Of a stretch of 10,667 bases of DNA, positions 5,212 to 10,667 are shown in pieces. The stretch's first letter is position 1, and every line of letters starts with the position of its first letter. The position numbers were made by a program, and so were the translations under genes. The DNA lies in assembly GCA_019308985.1 (NCBI GenBank), contig JAFDHB010000122.1:1-10667 (forward strand). The letters are read 5' to 3'. Source of the stretch: Deltaproteobacteria bacterium. GTDB lineage: Bacteria > Desulfobacterota > DSM-4660 > Desulfatiglandales > HGW-15. The notes beneath the pieces were generated by a model. The model was not told where the DNA came from, did not search any database, and saw only the letters and a list, made by a program, of their open reading frames with translations.

Positions 5212-6621
5212 TTATCTCTTGAGGTTTATCAGTTCGGCCAGCATCTGATCCGTTACCGTAATGATCTTGGAATTGGCCTGGAAGCCGCGCTGTGTGGTGA
5301 TCATCCTGACGAACTCATTTGCGATATCCACATTGGATTGCTCAAGGGCGTTGGGTGCGATACTGCCGAGCCCGTTGGTGCCTGGCTTGTTTGTTATTGC
5401 GGCTCCGCTCTCCTTTGTCTGCCTGAAGAGATTGCCCCCCTCCTTGAACAGCCCCTGTACGTTTTGAAACTTGGCCAGGGCTACACGGTAGAGGGGTACG
5501 AGCTGGCCGTTGGAATATGTTCCGGTAATGATACCATCCACATCCACATTTACCCCCTGAAGATCTCCCGCACCATAACCATTGGCGGATTGGAAGGTGG
5601 TGGTAGATGCCCGGGCAAACTGGGTGGTGGACAGGGAGCTGTTCACCCAGCTTGAACCATCGTAGCGAGACCCGAAATCAAGTTCTACACTCATGGAGTT
5701 TCCGGGGATAAAGGCCGGGGCGAAGGTGAAATATCCGTCCGAGAGATCACCCGGCACGTTTTGCGGTACCGAGGCCCCGGTGGCGGGATTGATCTGCCAC
5801 ACTTCGAGGTTGCTGATCACACCGGAGCCGCTGTTGAAATGGATAAGGCCCCCGGCCAGCAATCCGGCCCAGTTATTGCCGGAGACCCCTGTCCTGTTAT
5901 CTTCACTTGGGTTGCATGTGACAATGAACTCATAGGCGTAAGATGTATCCGCCTTATCAAAATAGATCGTAATGTCGTGTGTGCTTCCCAGGGAATCGTA
6001 TATCTTAAGGGTGGTCTGGTATTCATATGCATTTTCACTGAGGCTGCCCCCGTTGGTCACCCAAAGGGAGGCAAGGGCGTCATCAGACCCGGATGTGTTA
6101 TCAGAGCCGTCCGAATCCAGGTTGACTATGGTCTGGACATGATCGGTCTCCTGTGGAGGAGAGGTGAAAGAGCTTAGAAGGATATCGGTGACGGAACCTA
6201 TGTCCTCTCCATTTTCATCCAGCTTCCATCCCTGAACGATGTACCCTTCAGGGTTGACCAGATATCCGTCCTTGTTAAAGCGAAAATTGCCGGCCCTTGA
6301 GTAATAGAGGTTGTCATTGTTCTCTTCTCTCAAAACAAAGAACCCTTCTCCGCCGATGGCCAGATCAGTGGGATTACCCGTGGACTCGAAGGATCCTTGC
6401 TCAAAAGAGGAGTATATGTCCCCAAGGGCCGTCCCTCTGCCCACCTGCGACGTGCCTGAGAGGGTCGAAATGGACTGGCTCAGGAGATCCTGGAAAGAGA
6501 AGGTGCTCCCCTTGAATCCCACGGTGTTGACGTTGGCGATATTGTTTCCGATGATTTGCATGGCATTGCCCAGGGTGGTAAGGCCACTGATCCCTGAAAA
6601 CAGTGCACTCGATAATGCCAT
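5212..6621 (-). CDS. flgE: FlgE, flagellar hook protein
   Basis: FlgE is the subunit of the hook, the flexible joint outside the cell, exported by the flagellar type III system. The 469-residue product has the N-terminal axial-protein motif (ALFSGISGLTTLGNAMQIIG, then NNIANVNTVGFKGS). Next come hook-specific blocks (DLAIGGEGFFVLRE, YSRAGNFRFNKDGYLVNPEGYIVQGW), variable surface domains in the middle, and a C-terminal coiled-coil motif (NVDIANEFVRMITTQRGFQANSKII...LINLKR). The length is slightly above the 400-residue enteric form, with the extra residues in the exposed domains, where variation is usual. The start is secure: AGGAGGG at 6628-6634, six bases before ATG at 6619-6621. It follows flgD by 88 bases and is probably the last gene of the fliK-flgD-flgE unit, since a strong dyad and a new promoter follow. 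Confidence 0.97.
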   Translation of the reverse strand: MALSSALFSGISGLTTLGNAMQIIGNNIANVNTVGFKGSTFSFQDLLSQSISTLSGTSQVGRGTALGDIYSSFEQGSFESTGNPTDLAIGGEGFFVLREENNDNLYYSRAGNFRFNKDGYLVNPEGYIVQGWKLDENGEDIGSVTDILLSSFTSPPQETDHVQTIVNLDSDGSDNTSGSDDALASLWVTNGGSLSENAYEYQTTLKIYDSLGSTHDITIYFDKADTSYAYEFIVTCNPSEDNRTGVSGNNWAGLLAGGLIHFNSGSGVISNLEVWQINPATGASVPQNVPGDLSDGYFTFAPAFIPGNSMSVELDFGSRYDGSSWVNSSLSTTQFARASTTTFQSANGYGAGDLQGVNVDVDGIITGTYSNGQLVPLYRVALAKFQNVQGLFKEGGNLFRQTKESGAAITNKPGTNGLGSIAPNALEQSNVDIANEFVRMITTQRGFQANSKIITVTDQMLAELINLKR

Positions 6622-6665
6622 TTTATTCCCTCCTGTATCCTTGTTGTTTTATTTCGGTCCTGTCA

Positions 6666-6708
6666 ATCCAGGGCGACACGAAAACAGTGTTCAAGCGAGT
6701 CCCTGGAT
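6666..6708 (-). repeat. Inverted repeat in the flgD-flgE gap
   Basis: ATCCAGGG (6666-6673) and CCCTGGAT (6701-6708) are perfect 8-base inverted arms around a 27-base spacer. It starts right after the flgD stop codon. It has no U-run, so it may be an mRNA structure adjusting flgE levels, or chance. Confidence 0.4.
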
Positions 6709-6709
6709 A

Positions 6710-7402
6710 TCAGGGGATCTGTTCCTCTGTTACCATGACATCCAGTACATTCCCTATGCTGATCGGAATGTCGTCAACGTAAAGCAGGGGAGAGGGATCT
6801 TCCAGATTGATCCCGGTCACCCTGCCGATAATCCGGGGCTCCGCGTCCAAGACCTGTCCTCCTTCATCAACGGCAGTAACTTGAAAGCCGTAGAGACCCG
6901 GGCTTTGCCTTATCCCCGCGTCGTCTCGTCCGTCCCATTGAAAAGTGTGCTCCCCCGGGCTCAGGGTCCCCAGCTTGATATGCCTCACAGGGTATCCATT
7001 TGAGTCTGTTATCCGGATGGAGCAATCTGCCGGGGAGTCCAGGGTGAAGCGCCCCTTGGCCGCTGCACCCTCTTTTAATGACAGGACGTCACCCCGGGCA
7101 ACGATTTCCTTGCCCAGGATACCGAGGGTCTGGAGGCGGACCGCCCTTTCATCCGAATATTTGAGTTCCTCCAAGTTCTCATTGACATTAAAGAGCTGCT
7201 CGAGGCTGCTGAACGTCGCCAGTTGAGCAGTGAACTCCGCGCTATCGAGCGGGTTTAATGGGTCCTGGTGTCTGAGTTGTGCTACCAGTAACGTCAGGAA
7301 GTCATCCCTGCCGAGTCCCTTTTTTGATCTCGCAAGGGAGAAGACACCCCCCTCATCGCTGGATACGCTGAAATTTTCCGTGGCGAGTTTTTCGATCATC
7401 AT
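6710..7402 (-). CDS. flgD: FlgD, hook-capping protein
   Basis: FlgD sits at the tip of the growing hook and promotes FlgE polymerisation. The 230-residue product carries the diagnostic N-terminal block at about residues 30-71: LGRDDFLTLLVAQLRHQDP, then NPLDSAEFTAQLATFSSLEQL. It is followed by a Tudor/fibronectin-like C-terminal half (GEIVARGDVLSL-like segment KEIVARGDVLSL, GEHTFQWDGRDDAG, GLYGFQVTAVDEGG) as in other FlgD proteins. The ribosome-binding site AAGGAGG lies about 12 bases before the first of two consecutive ATG codons (7400-7402 and 7397-7399), a slightly long spacing. It begins 21 bases after the fliK stop and is co-transcribed with it by position. FlgD needs FliK-controlled export switching, so the neighbours fit. 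Confidence 0.96.
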   Translation of the reverse strand: MMIEKLATENFSVSSDEGGVFSLARSKKGLGRDDFLTLLVAQLRHQDPLNPLDSAEFTAQLATFSSLEQLFNVNENLEELKYSDERAVRLQTLGILGKEIVARGDVLSLKEGAAAKGRFTLDSPADCSIRITDSNGYPVRHIKLGTLSPGEHTFQWDGRDDAGIRQSPGLYGFQVTAVDEGGQVLDAEPRIIGRVTGINLEDPSPLLYVDDIPISIGNVLDVMVTEEQIP

Positions 7403-7423
7403 CTTCTATCAGTTCCTCCTTAT

Positions 7424-9172
7424 TTACGCCTTAAGGTCCAGTAGCCGGCTGCTTGCACCCATGGAATGGGGAGCTCCCATAGGATCCTCAACGGCCTCAT
7501 CATTTGAGGATGGGGCAGCGGCCATCCCTTGCATTTCTTGCCCGCCGCGATTTGCTCCTCCGCCCGGACCTTCCCTCAGATCGGCAAGAGACTGCCCGAA
7601 CGTGCCACCGCTGTCTTGAATATCTATCTTTTCCAGTCTTACTCCTTGGTCCAAGAGTGCGGCTTTCAGGTCCCTGATATTGGACAGGATAATCTCCTTT
7701 ACCGCTGAACTTTCGGTCATCATTTCAACCTTGACGGAGTTTTTATTGACCTCCAGCACGAGCTTCAGGGTCCCCAGCTCGGGGGGGGTTAACCTGAACC
7801 GGATTGCCCTCTCCCCGATCAGCATAGACCTGGATATTTGCCTTGATACCTGATCTATGAGATAGGCGGGCAAAGGACCTCCTGAAGACCCTTTTCCCCC
7901 TCCGCGCTCAATAACAAGAGCTTCCGGGAATGGGGAGGCGATTGCCCGGGAAGGTGTGTGGGCCGGTTCGGCCGGCAGCTTAGGGGCTCGCCTTTTTTCC
8001 GGAATTGTTCTGTTCAGTTCCCATGCATCACTGACCGGACTTGATTGCGTTTTGCCGCCCTGCAAGTCGACCGGTACCTCACGCCCTTTGCCGGAAAAGG
8101 AACGAGAGACAGCCCCACGAAGCCATGAACTCGAATCCGGGTGCTTTTCTTGGATTTTGACATTCCTGCCGGTTTCATTCTCCAAGGCAGGGAAGCTCCT
8201 ATCCCTTTTGATAGCCTCGTGTGCGGTCAGGGCCCTCATTTTCAAGAGAAGGCCTTCAATGCCCGGTCTCTCATCACCCCCTCTTGAAGTTATCGCCTTT
8301 TTCAAGATACTATCTATGGCGGCATCCACTTTTGGGGGTATCCTGGTCTCATAGTGTCCTGTTGGAACCCCGTGTCCGGAATTCAGGTATGGGGCCTGTG
8401 GTGCCGGTCCTATTGACAACCCCCCTTTCTCAATGCCCCTGTTCCCGGGATTATGGGATTCGGGTGTCGGCCTCCCAACCCTTAGGTCGATCCTGGGGTT
8501 CCTTACTTCCCCTTCCCCAGCCACCTTCATAAACCGCTTCAGGTCCCGGTCCACGTCAGAGAGGGGATTCTTCCTGTCCATCTCTTTTTTCAGGCTGATC
8601 AAAAATTCGTCCAGATCCAACCCTTTCCCCTTCACGGTTGCCTCTCCCAGGGCACGATCAATCTCCTGGGGTGTCAGCCCCAGAGACCTGAGAAAGGATT
8701 CAAGCCGAAGAACGGCGGACGGCCCCAAGAATTTTCGTTCTTCATGGCCTGTCCGGGCTACCTCATCAACCTTGAGGAAGAATTGAGAAAAGGGTATCGG
8801 CCCTTGGGTAGAGCCTTCCAGTAGCTCCTTTAATATTTTTTCGACGGTGTCTCTTGAAATGCCGCAATGGCGAAGGAATTTTTCCAGCAGGGGAAGGTCC
8901 TTGCGGTTCAAATAGACCAGGTTCAGGGCCTTTCCCCTGCTCAAGAGTCTCTTCCTGAGGGCTTCGATGTAAGAATGTGCAGTCTCTTTGGAGGGCCGTG
9001 CCCAGTGCGATGCCCTGGCAGGGGTATATGGCCCTTTCCCCCGAGACGGGTACAGGGCATTGATGATGTCTGGGAAGTTTATCCCATCCGTTCCCCCCCC
9101 GGACAAACCGGGTCCCGTGGAAGGTGCGTACCGTCCAGGCAAAGAGGCAATTTTTGATACCTGCGGATTCAT
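7424..9172 (-). CDS. fliK: FliK, hook-length control protein
   Basis: FliK is the secreted molecular ruler that sets hook length and triggers the export switch in FlhB. With the start used here the product is 582 residues, long compared with the roughly 400 of enteric FliK. The C-terminal switch domain (about 433-522) is recognisable by RFRLTPPELGTLKLVLEV (TPPELG at 462-467), VKVEMM and LKAALLDQGVRLEKIDI. The middle is a poorly conserved Pro/Gly/Ser/Arg-rich linker. Residues about 96-134 and 157-195 form two related helical units (LEKFLRHCGISRDTVEKIL and LESFLRSLGLTPQEIDRAL). I chose ATG at 9170-9172 because AAAGGGGGG lies just upstream. An in-frame ATG 123 bases earlier would put the sigma-54 promoter inside the gene. 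Two 8-base mononucleotide runs lie in the gene (7781-7788 and 9093-9100). Confidence 0.92.
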   Translation of the reverse strand: MNPQVSKIASLPGRYAPSTGPGLSGGGTDGINFPDIINALYPSRGKGPYTPARASHWARPSKETAHSYIEALRKRLLSRGKALNLVYLNRKDLPLLEKFLRHCGISRDTVEKILKELLEGSTQGPIPFSQFFLKVDEVARTGHEERKFLGPSAVLRLESFLRSLGLTPQEIDRALGEATVKGKGLDLDEFLISLKKEMDRKNPLSDVDRDLKRFMKVAGEGEVRNPRIDLRVGRPTPESHNPGNRGIEKGGLSIGPAPQAPYLNSGHGVPTGHYETRIPPKVDAAIDSILKKAITSRGGDERPGIEGLLLKMRALTAHEAIKRDRSFPALENETGRNVKIQEKHPDSSSWLRGAVSRSFSGKGREVPVDLQGGKTQSSPVSDAWELNRTIPEKRRAPKLPAEPAHTPSRAIASPFPEALVIERGGGKGSSGGPLPAYLIDQVSRQISRSMLIGERAIRFRLTPPELGTLKLVLEVNKNSVKVEMMTESSAVKEIILSNIRDLKAALLDQGVRLEKIDIQDSGGTFGQSLADLREGPGGGANRGGQEMQGMAAAPSSNDEAVEDPMGAPHSMGASSRLLDLKA

Positions 9173-9510
9173 GTCCCCCCTTTGAAACGACTTTTTGCTC
9201 GGTTGCCTGATTTTGTTAGCAATCTCCGTACCAAAACCGGGGCCTAGAGGATAGTCTTTTATTTTCAATGTGTTACATGGCGAGAAGAAAGACAAGGTGG
9301 GGTGTGTTCGTGTCGTGAAGGCAAGGACTGCCTGGTTGAGTCCACGAAGGGGAAAATCTTTCCTTCTTGGGCAACAAGTCGGCCTTTTTTCAAGCCGTGA
9401 TTCCCGGATGGACTCGTCAGCATCTCACGGATTTCGTCACCTTGCCGGAGGTTACACTGATGCCTCATTCCTTGATTGGAGTCGGTGGCTGCAAAGACAC
9501 TTCCCTTTGT
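9173..9510. other. 338-bp non-coding region between the motE-like gene and fliK
   Basis: I see no credible gene here. The region holds a sigma-54 type promoter near its fliK end (9218-9234), a weaker GG-N10-GC match (9371-9384), and an inverted repeat CCGTGA/TCACGG (9395-9400 with 9425-9430) roughly 160-200 bp upstream of the promoter, a distance suited to an activator site. A 67-codon minus-strand frame (9265-9468) lacks a spaced ribosome-binding site and any recognisable motif, and I left it out. Confidence 0.7.
9218..9234 (-). promoter_or_regulatory. Sigma-54 (RpoN) type promoter for fliK
   Basis: The minus strand reads TTGGTAC-GGAGA-TTGCT, with GG, ten bases, GC, and only one mismatch from TGGCAC in the -24 element. 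Transcription would start near 9207, about 35 bases before the fliK ATG at 9172. It supports a separate fliK-flgD-flgE unit, consistent with hook genes being RpoN-dependent in many Proteobacteria. Functional use is inferred. Confidence 0.75.
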
Positions 9511-10074
9511 CTAGCGTCTCTTGGCAAGCCCTTCAGTGATCTTGGCGGCCCTCTCCGTTTCTACAAAGGAGAGAATCTTGCCTACCTGGTCTCCTTTCAT
9601 TCTGGAGAGAAGGTCTACAGAGAACTTTATGTCGAGTTTTTCAATCAGGTCCGCCGCCTTTTGGGGTTTCATTGAAGAATAGGCCTTGATTAGATGTTTG
9701 AATTTCTGGTCCTCCATCGCCTTTTTCTTGGCTACTTCCGCCCTGATCTCATCCCTTAGTCGTGACAATATATTGATCTTTTTTTCTATTTCCTCCTGGA
9801 TTGTGAGAAGCTCGGCCTTTTTCTTTGCCAGTATTTCCTGCTCTTTCCTCAGTTCCGCTCTCTTCTTCAGGATGTAGCTCAATTCAAGCTCTTCCCCCCC
9901 GACCGTGCCTTGACCTTCTCTTGGATTCGCCTTTGAAGTGCTTTCAACCTCGGATGCCAGTGCATGATTCTGTGCCAGCGGGGGTTTGATGTCTCCCCGA
10001 AACAAGAGAATGGAGCCGAACACGATCTTCAGTGAGATCAAAAAGGCAAGAAAGATCTGGGTCAATAATTTCAT
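9511..10074 (-). CDS. MotE-like membrane coiled-coil protein with MgtE-N/FliG-like domain
   Basis: The 187-residue product has one N-terminal membrane helix or uncleaved signal (about 6-26, IFLAFLISLKIVFGSILLF), a polar linker, and a long charged coiled coil (about 62-122, rich in Lys/Glu/Arg). The C-terminal helical domain (about 127-185) contains YSSMKPQKAADLIEKLD and MKGDQVGKILSFVETERAAKI. That last pattern (MxPxxAAxIxxxL...A..I...M) is typical of the MgtE N-terminal domain, related to FliG repeats, and of the MotE family. MotE of Sinorhizobium meliloti is a periplasmic chaperone for MotC; a gene of this type beside fliJ is common in flagellar clusters, but its role there is not settled. 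ATG at 10072-10074 overlaps the fliJ stop (ATGA). The likely location is the inner membrane with the bulk in the periplasm. Confidence 0.8.
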   Translation of the reverse strand: MKLLTQIFLAFLISLKIVFGSILLFRGDIKPPLAQNHALASEVESTSKANPREGQGTVGGEELELSYILKKRAELRKEQEILAKKKAELLTIQEEIEKKINILSRLRDEIRAEVAKKKAMEDQKFKHLIKAYSSMKPQKAADLIEKLDIKFSVDLLSRMKGDQVGKILSFVETERAAKITEGLAKRR

Positions 10075-10514
10075 CCCTTCCGCCCCCTTCTTGGCATCAC
10101 CATCTCGTCCAAGGTCCTCTGTTCTTCCCTTTCCGCCTTTTCCCCGTGCCTTTTGAAGTGCAGGTCCTTCAGGATCTCCAGGGATTTTTTCCTCAGGGAC
10201 TCCCTTTTCAGGGCCTCCTCCAGGGACTTCACCCTGTGATCCGCCCTATCAACCTCTTGGTATGCTTCTTTGAGGTCATGATCCAATTTTTCAAGAGATG
10301 CCCTGTAGAAACGGTATCGAGAAACCCTTATCCCCCTGATTTGTTCGTCTCTGCACCTTTCGGCCATTTCCCTTTTTTGTTCATTCAGGGTATGGACCAG
10401 CCTTTTTGCCTCCAGACGTCCGCTTATGGCGCGAGAGAGGTCTACAAGGGCCTTTTTCTCCTGGTAGGTCCTGTAACGAAGTACCCTGTCCAGCCTGAAG
10501 ACGAATGATCTCAT
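10071..10514 (-). CDS. fliJ: FliJ, flagellar export ATPase stalk/chaperone-escort protein
   Basis: FliJ is the two-helix coiled coil that inserts in the FliI ATPase ring and links it to the export gate. With the start used here it is 147 residues, the family size. It opens with MRSFVFRLDRVLRYRTYQEKK, the usual FliJ N-terminus (F-R-L-x-x-V/L-L-x-x-R), and is then almost entirely charged helix rich in Arg, Glu and Lys, with a basic tail. I chose ATG at 10512-10514, which has AGGA six to seven bases upstream. The frame is open for 30 more codons (to 10604), but that stretch overlaps fliI and has no FliJ-like features. Position directly after fliI confirms the assignment of this poorly conserved family. 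Confidence 0.92.
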   Translation of the reverse strand: MRSFVFRLDRVLRYRTYQEKKALVDLSRAISGRLEAKRLVHTLNEQKREMAERCRDEQIRGIRVSRYRFYRASLEKLDHDLKEAYQEVDRADHRVKSLEEALKRESLRKKSLEILKDLHFKRHGEKAEREEQRTLDEMVMPRRGRKG

Positions 10515-10600
10515 TTTTTTCCTGGTCTTCTCGTGTCGCTTGAGTACGCAACGGGGCGGCCCCTGATATATCCTGTAACATCCCGGCCTCGTCCATCCGT

Positions 10601-10667
10601 TCATGGCTCAGCAACGAGTGATTCCAGCCTTGCGACGCTCTCCTCGAAGGTCACTTTTTGGTCAATC
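10601..10667 (-). CDS. fliI: FliI, flagellar export ATPase (C-terminal end only)
   Basis: Only the last 21 codons and the stop (TGA at 10601-10603) are in the window. The frame reads IDQKVTFEESVARLESLVAEP, which matches the usual end of FliI (…ID-x-x-V-x-F/Y-E-E-S-V-x-x-L). Together with fliJ 86 bases further on, this makes the assignment good despite the short piece. FliI is the F1-like ATPase that energises substrate loading in flagellar export. None of its catalytic motifs are within the window. Confidence 0.8.
   Translation of the reverse strand, partial: IDQKVTFEESVARLESLVAEP

Noticed and set aside
6637..6666. Sigma-70 like TTGACA with AAGGAT 18 bases downstream, upstream of flgE
   Set aside because: The -10 element is a poor match and the position is within the flgD-flgE unit. 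Not enough to call a promoter.
6311..7003. 230-codon plus-strand frame across the flgE-flgD junction
   Set aside because: It is antisense to both flgE and flgD, with no recognisable domain and low-complexity composition. A shadow frame.
9173..9295. N-terminal extension of fliK to ATG 9295
   Set aside because: The internal ATG at 9172 has a strong ribosome-binding site, and the extension would contain the sigma-54 type promoter. Its residues look unlike a FliK N-terminus.
9414..9420. CTGACGA on the minus strand, resembling the hammerhead ribozyme core CUGANGA
   Set aside because: The rest of the core (GAAA after a proper stem II, and a cleavage-site stem) is not present nearby, so a chance match is more likely.
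9265..9468. 67-codon minus-strand frame in the motE-fliK gap
   Set aside because: AAGGA directly abuts its ATG, the composition is not protein-like, it overlaps a candidate regulatory dyad, and no family is recognisable.
10515..10604. N-terminal extension of fliJ by 30 codons
   Set aside because: It overlaps the fliI end and lacks FliJ character. The ATG at 10514 has AGGA at good spacing and gives the normal FliJ start.

Overview
The window is a stretch of a flagellar gene cluster. Every gene I can support lies on the minus strand, so transcription runs from high to low coordinates. In that direction the order is fliI (3' end only), fliJ, a motE-like gene, fliK, flgD, flgE, motA, a motB-like gene, a second motB, fliL, fliM, fliN, fliO and fliP (5' end only). 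The plus strand shows only shadow reading frames. No tRNA, rRNA, CRISPR array, transposon or integrase is visible.

The gene content and order, the use of sigma-54 type promoters inside the cluster, PomA/MotP-like MotA features and moderate G+C suggest a Gram-negative flagellate, perhaps in the Desulfobacterota (former Deltaproteobacteria). That placement is inference; the window has no phylogenetic marker gene outside the flagellar set.

Two longer non-coding stretches divide the cluster into three probable transcription units. (1) 10667-9511: fliI-fliJ-motE, the export ATPase, its stalk and chaperone-like partner, and a membrane-anchored coiled-coil protein. (2) After a 338-bp gap with a sigma-54 type promoter at about 9218-9234: fliK-flgD-flgE, the hook-length ruler, hook cap and hook subunit. 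(3) After a 361-bp gap with a near-consensus sigma-54 promoter at about 5004-5019: motA-motB-motB-fliL-fliM-fliN-fliO-fliP, that is the stator, the stator-associated FliL, the switch/C-ring proteins and the start of the export gate. Genes inside units 2 and 3 are mostly tightly packed with clear ribosome-binding sites.

The most unusual content is the tandem pair of MotB proteins. The downstream copy (2582-3319) looks like a working MotB. The upstream copy (3323-4093) has serine where the ion-carrying aspartate should be, and methionine in place of the conserved arginine that in OmpA-like domains helps bind peptidoglycan. It is intact, well translated by its signals and coupled to motA, so it looks like a specialised non-ion-conducting stator partner. 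Other points of interest are a perfect 12-bp dyad with an extra half-site upstream of the motA promoter, a motA leader with four tandem hairpins and a possible alternative pairing, a duplicated helical motif in FliK, and two 8-nt mononucleotide tracts in fliK.
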